Assembly (NCBI GenBank): GCA_023230175.1
Contig: JALNXV010000143.1
Coordinates: 1 to 8,509 of the forward strand
DNA: 8,509 nucleotides
Direction: 5' to 3'
Source: Candidatus Cloacimonadota bacterium
Lineage (GTDB): Bacteria > Cloacimonadota > Cloacimonadia > Cloacimonadales > WRIO01
The notes under the pieces were generated by a model. It saw only the letters and a program-made list of their open reading frames with translations. It did not search any database and was not told the DNA's origin. The position numbers and the translations under genes were made by a program. Positions 1-7,718 of the stretch are shown here, piece after piece (the stretch's first letter is position 1; each line of letters opens with the position of its first letter).

Positions 1-1508
1 CTATCATTTTAAGTGAAAAAGTGGCTCGCGAAGATATTTTAACTTCGATATATATTGAAGTTCAAGAGGTTATGGTCAGAAACACTAAAAATGGTAAAGA
101 AGAATTAGCTTATGATATCCCAAATGTTCCTGTACAAGCAGCAAGAAATTTAGATAAAACAGGGATTATTAGAGTAGGTTCAGTAATTAAACCCGGAGAT
201 ATTATTGTAGGTAAAATTACACCTAAATCAGTGGATATAGACCCTTCTCCCGAAGAAACTTTAATGAGAGCTTTGTTTGGTGACAGAGCCGGAGATTTCT
301 CCAATACTTCATTAAAAGCTAAACCCGGTATGGAAGGTGTAGTAATAGATGTAAAGGTATTTTCACGTTTTGAAGATAATTCTGATTACGAAGAAGAACG
401 AAAAGAAGATATTGCACGTATTAAACGCGAACGTGATGATAATATGAGACGTGTAGATGAATTTCTTAAGAGAAAATTATCTTTATTATTAGAAGGTGAA
501 ATATCTAACACCATTATTGATGAAAAGGGTAACCAATTACTTGCTCCCGGAATTAAAATAAGTAAAGATGATTTGAAAAAAATTAATTTCAAAAAACTTA
601 ACCTTGATGTAGAAATGGTTCAAGATTCTGAAAAGAATAAGACTATTTATTACGACGTAGTACAAAAGGTTAGAGATGCTTATGAAGAAACTGAAAACCT
701 TTTCAAAAAGAAAAAAGAAAGACTTAAACATGGTGACGAACTTCCTTACGGAGTTGTCAAAATGGTTAAAGTATATATTGCAAAAAAACGCAAGATTCAA
801 GTCGGTGATAAAATGGCCGGAAGACACGGAAATAAAGGTGTTATATCTAAGATTTGTGCTATAGAAGATATGCCATTTATGGCAGATGGAACATCCGTAG
901 ATATAATTTTAAATCCACTTGGTGTACCGTCTCGTATGAATATCGGTCAGATTATGGAGACTCATCTTGGAATGGCAGCACGTTCTCTGGGTTATATAGT
1001 TGAAACTCCTGTGTTTGACGGTGCAGAACCTGAAGAAATTGTTCAGGAACTTGAGAAAGCAAATCTACCTGTTGATGGTAAACAAATCCTTTATGATGGT
1101 AAAACAGGAGAACCGTTTAGAGAAAGAGTTACAGTTGGTGTTATGTATATGTTAAAACTTAATCACCTCGTGGCAGATAAAATGCATGCTCGTTCTACAG
1201 GTCCTTATTCTCTTATTACTCAACAACCTCTTGGCGGTAAAGCACAACATGGTGGTCAAAGACTTGGTGAAATGGAAGTCTGGGCCTTAGAAGCTTATGG
1301 TGCTTCTCGTCTCCTTGAAGAAATGTTGACTATAAAATCAGACGATGTCGATGGTAGAACTAATGCTTATAAAGCTATAACTACCGGTCAAAAGGTGCCT
1401 AAACCGGGAACCCCGGAATCATTTAATGTTCTTATTAGTGAACTCAAATCGTTATGTTTTGATATTGAGTTTTTGACTGAGAAAGACCTTGATATGGAGG
1501 TTAAATAA
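1..1508 (+). CDS. rpoB: RNA polymerase beta subunit, C-terminal part (5' end outside window)
   Basis: This is the C-terminal ~500 residues of the beta subunit, part of the catalytic core of RNA polymerase in the cytoplasm. The frame is open from base 3 (reading [11 protein letters not shown]); the GTG at 21 is an internal valine, not a start. An acidic/basic, probably coiled-coil insertion spans about 370-740, matching the region where E. coli beta has its second lineage insertion. The family signature [13 protein letters not shown] lies at 804-842; its lysines are near the active centre in known structures. The C-terminal clamp/anchor block [20 protein letters not shown] begins at 1233, followed by KSDDVDGR. 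In that block H (1248-1250) and L (1263-1265) replace the phenylalanines I expect in most bacteria. The rifampicin-binding region lies upstream and is not visible. The stop TAA overlaps the rpoC ATG by one base, so the two genes are translationally linked. Confidence 0.98.
   Translation, partial: IILSEKVAREDILTSIYIEVQEVMVRNTKNGKEELAYDIPNVPVQAARNLDKTGIIRVGSVIKPGDIIVGKITPKSVDIDPSPEETLMRALFGDRAGDFSNTSLKAKPGMEGVVIDVKVFSRFEDNSDYEEERKEDIARIKRERDDNMRRVDEFLKRKLSLLLEGEISNTIIDEKGNQLLAPGIKISKDDLKKINFKKLNLDVEMVQDSEKNKTIYYDVVQKVRDAYEETENLFKKKKERLKHGDELPYGVVKMVKVYIAKKRKIQVGDKMAGRHGNKGVISKICAIEDMPFMADGTSVDIILNPLGVPSRMNIGQIMETHLGMAARSLGYIVETPVFDGAEPEEIVQELEKANLPVDGKQILYDGKTGEPFRERVTVGVMYMLKLNHLVADKMHARSTGPYSLITQQPLGGKAQHGGQRLGEMEVWALEAYGASRLLEEMLTIKSDDVDGRTNAYKAITTGQKVPKPGTPESFNVLISELKSLCFDIEFLTEKDLDMEVK
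1496..1500 (+). promoter_or_regulatory. Shine-Dalgarno sequence of rpoC inside the end of rpoB
   Basis: GGAGG sits seven bases before the rpoC ATG, within the last codons of rpoB. It supports the ATG at 1508 as the true start and suggests re-initiation or coupling at the TAATG junction, which would keep beta and beta' synthesis balanced. Confidence 0.8.
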
Positions 1509-4500
1509 TGAATTTTGCATATAATAATAACTATAACCCTAATGTAAAAAAAGAAAAAACTAGTCAAGATTATGATGCAGTTTGTATTAGGGTAGCTTCT
1601 CCTGATAAAATAAGATCATGGTCTCACGGCGAAGTGGCGAAACCGGAAACATTAAATTACCGTACATTGAAACCTGAAAAAGATGGATTATTTTGTGAAA
1701 AAATATTTGGTCCGGAAAAAGATTTTGAATGTAGTTGTGGTAAATATAAAAAAAGATCTGCTCAGAATATTGTATGTGATAGATGCGGTGTAGAAGTTAC
1801 AACTTCAAGAGTTAGAAGAAGTCGTCTTGGGCATATCGAGTTAGCTGTACCAATTGCACATATTTGGTTTGTAAAGAGTGCACCCTCAAAGATAGGCGTA
1901 TTGCTTGATTTAACAATATCAAAACTTGAAAGAGTTTTATATTATGAATCATATATCGTAATTGATCCGGGTGACCCAAACAGTCCTTATGAAAAGTATG
2001 ACTTAATTGATACTGATGAATATTATGAAAAAGTTGATACTTTTGGACCAAATTTTAAAGCAAAAATGGGTGCTGAAGCTATAAGAGAATTGCTTGAAGA
2101 AATTGAACTTGAAGAAATGGTTGATGAATTAAAAACTGCAATCATATCAGAGCCGTCTGCATTCAAAAAACAAAAATATATAAAGAAATTAAAAATTGCT
2201 GATGCCTTTTTAAGATCAGGGAATCGTCCGGAATGGATGATTCTAGAGGTCCTTCCTGTTTTACCTCCAACTCTTCGACCTTTGGTAGCTTTAGAGGGCG
2301 GAAGGTTTGCTACTGCCGATTTTAATGATTTATATCGTAGAGTTATTACACGTAATAATAGATTAAAACAATTAATTGAAATACATGCACCTGAAGTAAT
2401 TCTTAGAAATGAAAAGAGAATGCTTCAAGAAGCTGTTGATGCTTTAATTGATAATTCAAGAAAATCAAGACCGGTAAAAGGTAGAGGCAATAGAGCACTT
2501 AAATCTTTAACTGATCAATTAAAAGGTAAACAAGGGCGTTTCAGACAAAATTTATTAGGAAAACGTGTTGATTATTCGGGACGTTCCGTGATTGTAGTCG
2601 GACCTCATCTGAAAATACATCAGTGTGGTTTACCTAAAGAAATGGCATTAGAACTTTTTAAACCTTATATTATAGAAAAACTTGAAAAAATGGGTGAAGT
2701 TGAAAAGGCAAAAAATGCTAAAAAACTTGTAGAGAAAAAACAACCTCAAATATGGAAAATTTTAGAAGAAGTTATTCAGGATTATCCGGTACTTCTCAAT
2801 AGAGCACCTACTTTGCATAAATTAGGTATTCAAGGTTTTATGCCTATGCTTACCGAAAATAAAGCTATAGAATTGCATCCAATGGTATGTGGACCTTTTA
2901 ATGCTGACTTTGATGGTGACCAAATGGCAATTCACGTGCCATTATCACTTGAAGCTCAACTTGAAGCACGTACTTTGATGTTAGCTTCAAGGAATCTTTT
3001 ACTTCCTGCTAACGGTAAGCTTGCTATGGCAGCGGGTCAAGATATTGTCTTAGGATGTTTCTATTTGACCAGTTTAAAGGAAAAGAACCCACCTGAAGAC
3101 AAATTATTAAGAGTATTTAATTCAGTTAATGAAGTATTGATAGCTTATGAATATGAAGAAAATCTTCGTACTCAAAAAGGTAGAGAGATTCAAAATGATA
3201 GACTAAATCTTCATACTTGGATAAAATACAAATATAAAAAGAGATTTTTGGTTACTACTGTAGGTAGAGTGATTTTCAATTCTATTATTCCTGAAAAAAT
3301 TCCATTTCAAAATTATGCATTTGATAAAGGTAAGTTAAACGAAATCGCTATGTTGTCTTATCGATTAGTTGGGCAAGCAAGAACAGCTGTATTTTTAGAT
3401 GATATGAAGGATATTGGTTTTAAATATGCTACAAGAGCCGGTGTAACATTTAGTTTCTCAGACATATTAGTACCTGAAGAAAAGAAAGATATTATTTCAA
3501 AAACTGAATCAGAAGTTGAAGAAATATATGACATCTATCTTAATGGTGGTATTACAGAAAAAGAACGTTCCAATCGTATTATTGATAAATGGAAAGCAAC
3601 AACTGAAGCTGTAACTGATGTGTTGATGAAAGAACTTGAACATGATAGAGAGGGCTTTAATCCTATTTATATTATGTATTTATCCGGTGCTCGTGGTGGT
3701 AAAGACCAGATTAAACAGCTTGGTGCTATGCGTGGATTGATGGCAAAACCGGCAAAGAGTACTGCTTCAGGTGAAGCTGAAGTAATCGAAACACCAATTA
3801 AATCCAACTTTAGAGAAGGTTTAACTGTTCTTGAATATTTCATATCTACTCACGGTGCTCGTAAAGGTCTTGCCGATACAGCATTAAAAACAGCAGAAGC
3901 AGGATATTTGACTCGTAGATTAGTTGACGTAGCTCAAAATGCAATTGTTTCTGATATGGATTGTGGAACTATTGAAGGTATGGAAGTTACAGCTTTAAAA
4001 GAAGGTATTGAAACAATTCAATCTTTAAAAGATAGAATTGAAGGACGTTTTGTTGCCGAAGATGTTATTGATCCTATTACTGGCTCAGTATTAGTACATA
4101 CTAATGACTATATTACTGAAGAGATTGCAAAAATTATACAAGATCATGGAATTTATTCAGTTAAGATTCGTTCAGTATTAACTTGTGAAGCAAAAAAAGG
4201 TGTTTGCCAAAAATGCTATGGTAAAAATCTTGGAAATAATAAATTAGTAACTTATGGGGATCCTATTGGAATCATTGCTGCACAAAGTATTGGTGAACCG
4301 GGTACTCAGCTTACTTTAAGAACCTTCCATATTGGTGGTGCTGCAAGTACAGATGTTGAGAAAGCAGAAGTTTCATCTGATTTTGATGGTATTGTTAAAT
4401 TTGTTAAAGTTAATTTTGTTATCAATAAAAAAGGTGAATATTTCTCAGTTTCACATATTGGTAGAATTCAGATTATTGATGAAAAAGATGATACTATCGT

Positions 4501-5737
4501 TTTAGGTGATTATAAGATAGAATATGCTTCTACTATTTTGGTTAGAGAAGACGAAAAAATAGAAAAAGGTACTAAGCTTTTTGTTTGGGATAGTTATAAT
4601 AATCCAACTATCGCCGTTTCAGAAGGTAAATTAAAATTTGATAATTTCATTAAAGATGTAAATTATAAAGAAGAATTCAATGATACTATCGGTACAAGAG
4701 AGATAACTATTATTGAAGCAAAAGATAAAACTAAGCAACCGCAATTTATAATTACTCATCCAAAAACAAAAGAACAAGAAAAGGTTCCTTTGCAACCCGG
4801 TATGAGTGTAGAAATTGAAAATGGTGCTTATGTATATCCCGGAGATATTTTAGGTAAATCATCTCGTGTAACAATGAAACAAAGAGATATTACAGGTGGT
4901 CTTCCAAGGGTACAGGACTTATTTGAAGCTCGTTCACCTAAAGATAAGGCTGTTATAAGTTTTATTTCCGGAAAAGTTACTATTGGAGATTTATCAAAAA
5001 CCGGTCGTTTAGTTTATGTAAAAGCTGATTCCGGAGAAGAGAAGAAATATGTTATTCCACCGGGAAAACGTATTATTGTACATCAGGGAGATATTGTAGA
5101 GAGTGGCGATGCTTTATCTGATGGATCTTTAGATCCGCATGATATTCTTGAAGCTAAAGGTATCAAAGCAGCTCAATTATTAATCCTTAATGAAATTCAA
5201 GAGGTTTATCGTAAGCAAGGTGTGAAGATTGATGATAAGCATATATCAACAATAATTAGACAAATGTTTAAAAAGGTTAGAATAGTTAACCCCGGACATA
5301 CTAAATTTCTTGAAGGTGAAGTTATTGAAAAGGATTTAGTACTTGCTGAAAATAAACGAGTTGAAACTGATGAGTTTAAAGATCGTGAAGGAAATATAAT
5401 TACAGGTGAAGGTGCGACTTATGAGCAGATGTTATTAGGTATAACTAAATCATCTCTTATGACTGAAAGTTGGCTTTCAGCTGCGTCATTCCAAGAAACT
5501 ACAAAAGTATTAACCGAGGCCTCAATTGAAGGTAAAATAGATTATCTCGAAGGTCTTAAAGAAAGTATCATCTTAGGCCATAGAATACCAGTGGGTACAG
5601 GGACCCGGTATTATAATGATATGGTTGATAAAGAGATAAGTCAAGGCAAAACAATGAAAGAAATCATTGAAATGTTCGCTCATTCAAAAGAAGAACACGA
5701 ACAGGAAGAAAGTCTTGACGATGTTATGGACTATTAA
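1508..5737 (+). CDS. rpoC: RNA polymerase beta' subunit
   Basis: Complete beta' subunit, 1409 residues (E. coli has 1407), carrying the catalytic magnesium site of RNA polymerase. Landmarks in order: N-terminal zinc site C75, C77, C90, C93; lid/rudder/switch region with [15 protein letters not shown] at 348-362; NRAPTLH from 431; catalytic NADFDGD at 465-471 with Asp 467, 469 and 471; the [17 protein letters not shown] block from 727; bridge helix around [16 protein letters not shown] (780-795); second zinc site C819, C893, C900, C903; trigger loop [11 protein letters not shown] with Leu937 and His941 (E. coli Met932 and His936). A large insertion of about 180 residues interrupts the trigger loop between about 945 and 1125, before [14 protein letters not shown], as in many Gram-negative lineages. 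A short extra loop ([10 protein letters not shown], 749-758) follows MRGLMAKP, as I recall for Bacteroidota/Chlorobiota. All key residues are intact. The start is fixed by GGAGG and the TAATG overlap. Confidence 0.99.
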   Translation: MNFAYNNNYNPNVKKEKTSQDYDAVCIRVASPDKIRSWSHGEVAKPETLNYRTLKPEKDGLFCEKIFGPEKDFECSCGKYKKRSAQNIVCDRCGVEVTTSRVRRSRLGHIELAVPIAHIWFVKSAPSKIGVLLDLTISKLERVLYYESYIVIDPGDPNSPYEKYDLIDTDEYYEKVDTFGPNFKAKMGAEAIRELLEEIELEEMVDELKTAIISEPSAFKKQKYIKKLKIADAFLRSGNRPEWMILEVLPVLPPTLRPLVALEGGRFATADFNDLYRRVITRNNRLKQLIEIHAPEVILRNEKRMLQEAVDALIDNSRKSRPVKGRGNRALKSLTDQLKGKQGRFRQNLLGKRVDYSGRSVIVVGPHLKIHQCGLPKEMALELFKPYIIEKLEKMGEVEKAKNAKKLVEKKQPQIWKILEEVIQDYPVLLNRAPTLHKLGIQGFMPMLTENKAIELHPMVCGPFNADFDGDQMAIHVPLSLEAQLEARTLMLASRNLLLPANGKLAMAAGQDIVLGCFYLTSLKEKNPPEDKLLRVFNSVNEVLIAYEYEENLRTQKGREIQNDRLNLHTWIKYKYKKRFLVTTVGRVIFNSIIPEKIPFQNYAFDKGKLNEIAMLSYRLVGQARTAVFLDDMKDIGFKYATRAGVTFSFSDILVPEEKKDIISKTESEVEEIYDIYLNGGITEKERSNRIIDKWKATTEAVTDVLMKELEHDREGFNPIYIMYLSGARGGKDQIKQLGAMRGLMAKPAKSTASGEAEVIETPIKSNFREGLTVLEYFISTHGARKGLADTALKTAEAGYLTRRLVDVAQNAIVSDMDCGTIEGMEVTALKEGIETIQSLKDRIEGRFVAEDVIDPITGSVLVHTNDYITEEIAKIIQDHGIYSVKIRSVLTCEAKKGVCQKCYGKNLGNNKLVTYGDPIGIIAAQSIGEPGTQLTLRTFHIGGAASTDVEKAEVSSDFDGIVKFVKVNFVINKKGEYFSVSHIGRIQIIDEKDDTIVLGDYKIEYASTILVREDEKIEKGTKLFVWDSYNNPTIAVSEGKLKFDNFIKDVNYKEEFNDTIGTREITIIEAKDKTKQPQFIITHPKTKEQEKVPLQPGMSVEIENGAYVYPGDILGKSSRVTMKQRDITGGLPRVQDLFEARSPKDKAVISFISGKVTIGDLSKTGRLVYVKADSGEEKKYVIPPGKRIIVHQGDIVESGDALSDGSLDPHDILEAKGIKAAQLLILNEIQEVYRKQGVKIDDKHISTIIRQMFKKVRIVNPGHTKFLEGEVIEKDLVLAENKRVETDEFKDREGNIITGEGATYEQMLLGITKSSLMTESWLSAASFQETTKVLTEASIEGKIDYLEGLKESIILGHRIPVGTGTRYYNDMVDKEISQGKTMKEIIEMFAHSKEEHEQEESLDDVMDY

Positions 5738-5747
5738 AAGAAATTCT

Positions 5748-5755
5748 AAGGAGGA
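5748..5755 (+). promoter_or_regulatory. Shine-Dalgarno sequence of rpsL
   Basis: AAGGAGGA is a near-perfect match to the 16S anti-Shine-Dalgarno and ends eight bases before a GTG codon. It decides in favour of the GTG start at 5764, for which there is no nearby ATG alternative and which gives the family N-terminus [11 protein letters not shown]. Confidence 0.85.
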
Positions 5756-5763
5756 ATTTAAAA

Positions 5764-6138
5764 GTGCCAACAATTAATCAATTGGTTCGCAAAGGACGTA
5801 AATCGCTTGCAGATAAAAAAACTAATAGAGCTTTGCAAGCTTGTCCACAAAGAAGAGGTGTTTGTACACGTGTTTATACATCATCACCAAAAAAACCTAA
5901 CTCAGCTTTACGTAAAATTGCCCGTGTACGTTTAACAAACGGTATTGAAGTTACTGCATATATACCCGGTGAAGGTCATAACTTGCAGGAACACTCAATA
6001 GTATTAGTTCGTGGTGGTCGTGTTAAAGACTTACCCGGTGTTCGTTATCATATAGTTCGTGGTGCATTAGATTGTTCCGGTGTTGATAAACGTCAGAATA
6101 GTCGCTCAAAATACGGTACTAAAAGACCTAAGAAATAA
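5764..6138 (+). CDS. rpsL: 30S ribosomal protein S12 (uS12)
   Basis: Complete S12, 124 residues, the usual bacterial length. The protein lies near the decoding centre of the 30S subunit and helps monitor codon-anticodon pairing. Visible landmarks: N-terminal [27 protein letters not shown] (27-39), the [10 protein letters not shown] loop with Lys43 and Lys44, [10 protein letters not shown] (69-78), and the [13 protein letters not shown] loop with Lys88 and Asp89. Both loops are wild type at the positions where streptomycin-resistance substitutions occur, so no ribosomal streptomycin resistance is predicted from S12. Asp89 is the residue that RimO modifies in E. coli. Translation starts at GTG with a strong ribosome binding site. 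The gene lies 26 bases after rpoC and 12 bases before rpsG, with no sign of a separate promoter, so it is probably expressed by read-through from rpoBC. Confidence 0.98.
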   Translation: MPTINQLVRKGRKSLADKKTNRALQACPQRRGVCTRVYTSSPKKPNSALRKIARVRLTNGIEVTAYIPGEGHNLQEHSIVLVRGGRVKDLPGVRYHIVRGALDCSGVDKRQNSRSKYGTKRPKK

Positions 6139-6143
6139 GGGAG
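6138..6143 (+). promoter_or_regulatory. Shine-Dalgarno sequence of rpsG
   Basis: AGGGAG overlaps the last base of the rpsL stop codon and ends seven bases before the rpsG ATG. It supports that start and suggests coupled translation of S12 and S7. Confidence 0.7.
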
Positions 6144-6150
6144 AGTTAAA

Positions 6151-6621
6151 ATGCCAAGAAAAAGAAAAGCAATTCAAAGAGAAATATTACCTGATCCAAA
6201 ATATAAATCAGTGTTACTCAGCAAGTTTATCAACTGCGTTATGAAACGTGGTAAAAAATCTACTGCTGAAAGAATAGTTTATGGTGCCTTAGAAATATTA
6301 GGCGAAAAAACAAAAAAAGATCCTATTGAAATTTTTACTGAAGCCATCGACAATGCTCGACCATTAGTTAAAGTAGTTTCTCGTCGTGTAGGTGGTTCAA
6401 ATTATCAAATACCAACAGAAGTTACAGAAAAAGCAGGTGTTGCTATTGCCTTTCGTTGGGTAATTAGTGTATCTCGCGGACGTTCAGAAAAAAGTATGCG
6501 TGAATGTCTTGCGAATGAGTTACTTTCTGTTTATAAAAAAGAAGGATCTACTATTAAAAAACGTGAAGATACTCACAAAATGGCTGAAGCAAATAAAGCT
6601 TTTGCTCATCTTAGATGGTAA
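6151..6621 (+). CDS. rpsG: 30S ribosomal protein S7 (uS7)
   Basis: Complete S7, 156 residues, the common bacterial length. S7 binds the 3' major domain of 16S rRNA, starts assembly of the 30S head and lines the E site. Visible landmarks: basic N-terminal arm MPRKRKAIQRE, KFINCVMKRGKKSTAE (25-40), the beta-hairpin region SRRVGGSNYQIPTEV (77-91), and the C-terminal KKREDTHKMAEANKAFAHLRW block ending at residue 156. Nothing is truncated. In E. coli S7 represses translation of the str mRNA; no comparable mRNA structure can be recognised in the 12-base rpsL-rpsG gap, so any such control here is unproven. The gene is last in its operon: a terminator begins 16 bases after the stop, and fusA does not follow. 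Confidence 0.98.
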   Translation: MPRKRKAIQREILPDPKYKSVLLSKFINCVMKRGKKSTAERIVYGALEILGEKTKKDPIEIFTEAIDNARPLVKVVSRRVGGSNYQIPTEVTEKAGVAIAFRWVISVSRGRSEKSMRECLANELLSVYKKEGSTIKKREDTHKMAEANKAFAHLRW

Positions 6622-6636
6622 TCTAAATATAATTAT

Positions 6637-6669
6637 AAAAAAGGGATACTTTAGTATCCCTTTTTTTTT
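6637..6669 (+). terminator. Intrinsic terminator closing the rpoBC-rpsLG operon
   Basis: Six A residues precede a stem GGGATAC (6643-6649) / GTATCCC (6654-6660) with a four-base TTTA loop, followed by nine T residues. The A tract can pair with the T tract, lengthening the stem, so it might also stop transcription arriving from the other strand. Its place 16 bases after rpsG makes the role clear. Confidence 0.93.
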
Positions 6670-6710
6670 GAGTAGAACACAAAAGGCTGTTGAATAATTT
6701 TTACAATAAG

Positions 6711-6763
6711 TTACCCTTCCAATCGGAAATTTTTCTAAGAAAAATTTCCGATTGGAAGGGTAA
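6711..6763. repeat. 53-nt perfect palindrome (26-bp arms)
   Basis: Arms 6711-6736 and 6738-6763 are exact reverse complements around a single central A at 6737; in practice the loop would be about CTAAG. The outer ends are TTACCCTTCC and GGAAGGGTAA. No T tract follows on either strand, so it is not an ordinary terminator. Short flanking sequences also mirror each other loosely (GGCT..TTGAA on both sides when inverted). It could be a miniature palindromic element, a cruciform site, or an mRNA-end hairpin; I do not recognise the family. Confidence 0.9.
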
Positions 6764-6823
6764 TATTATGTTGTTCAATCATAGCCACATACTAAAGAGC
6801 CTGACCAATGTTCACGATTGTAA

Positions 6824-6846
6824 ACAAAATTTCAAAGAAATTTTGT
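6824..6846. repeat. Hairpin with 10-bp arms
   Basis: ACAAAATTTC (6824-6833) and GAAATTTTGT (6837-6846) are exact reverse complements with an AAA loop. Its right end overlaps the first two bases of the GTCATCCTGA repeat, so the two may form one unit. Confidence 0.7.
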
Positions 6847-6934
6847 CATCCTGAGCGTAAGCGAAGGAACTCCTTGATTTCTTTAAAGTGCTACAAGTCA
6901 ATAAGATGAGATCCTTCACTGCGTTCAGGATGAC
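6845..6934. repeat. GTCATCCTGAGCG-type imperfect palindrome
   Basis: GTCATCCTGA at 6845-6854 is the exact reverse complement of TCAGGATGAC at 6925-6934. The arms continue imperfectly (GCGTAAGCGAAGGAACTC against ACGCAGTGAAGGATCTC). From memory, repeats with this outer sequence are scattered in the intergenic DNA of many unrelated bacteria, generally without a known function. The middle ~45 bases are not palindromic. Confidence 0.7.
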
Positions 6935-6957
6935 AGACTGGACGAGCCGTCCAGTCT
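6935..6957. repeat. Hairpin with 10-bp arms next to the previous repeat
   Basis: AGACTGGACG (6935-6944) and CGTCCAGTCT (6948-6957) are exact reverse complements with an AGC loop. It directly abuts the preceding palindrome and has no T tract, so a terminator is unlikely. Confidence 0.75.
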
Positions 6958-6979
6958 CCAGTTTGAATCGTTTTCTGCT

Positions 6980-7015
6980 ATTTTGGGACAGCCTCTAAAG
7001 AGGCTGTCCCAAAAT
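6980..7015. repeat. Palindrome of 17-bp arms, GGGACAGCCTCT core
   Basis: ATTTTGGGACAGCCTCT (6980-6996) and its exact reverse complement (6999-7015) are separated by AA. The outer bases resemble the terminal inverted repeat of an insertion sequence joined end to end, as if left by a deleted or miniature element. Related half copies occur at 7117-7137 (20 of 21 bases) and, weakly, at 6792-6806. Confidence 0.8.
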
Positions 7016-7022
7016 TAATGTT

Positions 7023-7044
7023 GTGCGAGCATCCCTGCTTGCAC
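7023..7044. repeat. Hairpin with 8-bp arms
   Basis: GTGCGAGC (7023-7030) pairs with GCTTGCAC (7037-7044) with one G-T wobble and the loop ATCCCT. It is one of a row of short GC-richer hairpins in this AT-rich gap. Confidence 0.5.
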
Positions 7045-7083
7045 TCAAAACCTTAAGTAATGGGTATTCAATATATTATGAAA

Positions 7084-7104
7084 CTACAAGCTGGAAGCTT
7101 GTAG
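7084..7104. repeat. Hairpin with 9-bp perfect arms
   Basis: CTACAAGCT (7084-7092) and AGCTTGTAG (7096-7104) are exact reverse complements with a GGA loop. No T tract follows, and no gene reads into it. Confidence 0.6.
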
Positions 7105-7116
7105 AACATTTTTGAC

Positions 7117-7137
7117 ATTTTGGGACAGTCTCTAAAG
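7117..7137. repeat. Half copy of the GGGACAGCC palindrome
   Basis: This 21-base stretch matches 6980-7000 at 20 positions (T instead of C at 7129). It lacks the second arm and instead runs straight into the 16-bp repeat that bounds the composite region, suggesting that the right-hand boundary arose from the same element end. Confidence 0.75.
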
Positions 7138-7151
7138 TATGTGGCTATGAT

Positions 7152-7551
7152 TTTAAAACAATCATTTAAAAAAAAACATTAATTATGTATTTGTGACATT
7201 TTGATACGGTATTTGACTAAGGAAGTCCCTGAGTATGCTCTATCAGGATGATCGAGTTAAGAGATAATTACAAATCAAAAAAACATCCAAGAAATATTGC
7301 GAATATTATAATATATAATCTATTTTATGACTATCTCGCTGATAAATTAATTATTAATGAAAATTCTTTTTGACATAATTTAACTTAGGTATAGTAATTG
7401 GATTAATAAATTATGGAGATTGATTTGAATAGAAGTTTAAAAAGTAGAAATTGTAATAATGAAAATTTTAATTGTTATATTATTGATGAAACAATAAAGG
7501 AGAATGAGGCTTGATCGAAGAACAAAAAGAAAGTATAATTATATATTAGTA
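7152..7551. other. AT-rich gap with only tiny open frames
   Basis: No confident gene. A 41-codon ATG frame (7248-7373, starting MIELRDNYKSKKHPRN) and a 33-codon ATG frame (7413-7514, starting MEIDLNRSLK and ending KENEA) are open but match nothing I recognise and lack good ribosome binding sites. TTGACA at 7370-7375 with a weak -10-like TAGTAA at 7392-7397 (16-base spacing) could be a chance promoter. AAAGGAG near 7497-7502 lies eight bases before a TTG at 7511, where the next decayed frame begins. The stretch reads like degraded coding DNA. Confidence 0.4.
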
Positions 7552-7695
7552 TGGTGGTGAGATTAATAAAATTGATGCCCAACTTGAGGATGAAAAGGTA
7601 ATGTATCGTTAAGCATTGGATTTAGATCAACATTCCGTCAGGAATGTAACGCTCGGTAAAAACAAAATCACAATCGAATTGCATTCCATTAGGAA
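7552..7695 (+). repeat. Direct repeat, copy 1 (about 140 bp)
   Basis: This stretch recurs at 8372-8509 in the same orientation. Bases 7628-7687 are identical to 8442-8501 (60 of 60). The upstream part differs by about six substitutions and a 6-base insertion in this copy. The offset between copies is 814-820 bases and the transposase gene lies between them. Confidence 0.9.
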
Positions 7696-7699
7696 TGCA
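7630..7699. repeat. Left two-hairpin module of the transposase element
   Basis: Two hairpins, ACATTCC-GTCA-GGAATGT (7630-7647) and TGCATTCC-ATTA-GGAATGCA (7680-7699), flank a spacer that starts with TAACGCTCGGTA (7647-7658). Read on the other strand the order is hairpin, 22-base spacer, TACCGAGCG box, hairpin: the same design as at 8186-8256 in opposite orientation. Such paired hairpins with a fixed adjacent box resemble REP/BIME-like sequences or the subterminal palindromes that Y1 transposases bind. Confidence 0.75.
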
Positions 7700-7718
7700 T
7701 CCTAAAAGCAGAAAGATT

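Larger units (their letters stand above)
6778..7151. repeat. Composite repeat region bounded by 16-bp inverted repeats
   Basis: ATCATAGCCACATACT at 6778-6793 has its exact reverse complement at 7136-7151. Similarity continues inward in imperfect form (left AAAGAGCCTGACC against right TTAGAGACTGTCCC when inverted). The 374 bp between contains no credible gene but several separate hairpins, listed individually. The architecture looks like a small non-autonomous element into which other palindromic repeats were inserted, or a mosaic of repeat fragments. No target-site duplication is obvious. Confidence 0.7.
7511..7699 (+). pseudogene. Decayed reading frame with two in-frame stops
   Basis: From a TTG at 7511, after an AAAGGAG motif, one frame reads LIEEQKESIIIY, a TAG stop (7547-7549), YGGEINKIDAQLEDEKVMYR, a TAA stop (7610-7612), then ALDLDQHS and on into the hairpin module. 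Each stop is one C-to-T change from a glutamine codon, and the copy at 8372-8509 still has CAA (Gln) at the second position. The two copies also differ by an in-frame 6-base gap, as expected for sequence once under coding constraint. The start weakly recalls RhuM-like proteins (IIIYQ...EDE.V), which often lie beside type I restriction genes. That assignment is a guess; the presence of a broken frame is better supported than its identity. Confidence 0.4.

Noticed and set aside
21..23. GTG as a start codon of the first gene
   Set aside because: The frame is open upstream to the window edge with conserved RpoB residues (LSEKVARED), so this is an internal valine.
2900..2920. Loss of catalytic residues in RpoC
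   Set aside because: The NADFDGD motif is complete with all three aspartates, so the polymerase gene appears fully functional.
6467..6697. Open frame of 76 codons overlapping the end of rpsG
   Set aside because: It lies out of frame inside a well-conserved ribosomal gene and runs through the terminator; its sequence looks like a frame shadow.
6711..6763. Large palindrome as a second intrinsic terminator
   Set aside because: Neither strand has a T tract directly after the stem, and a good terminator already lies about 40 bases upstream.
7248..7373. 41-codon open frame as a real small gene
   Set aside because: It has no usable ribosome binding site, no recognised motif and lies in very AT-rich DNA; it is mentioned only in the description of the gap.
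7630..7699. Possible CRISPR-like repeat pair
   Set aside because: The hairpins are short, only two per module, lie in inverted modules around a transposase and have no regular spacers or cas genes.
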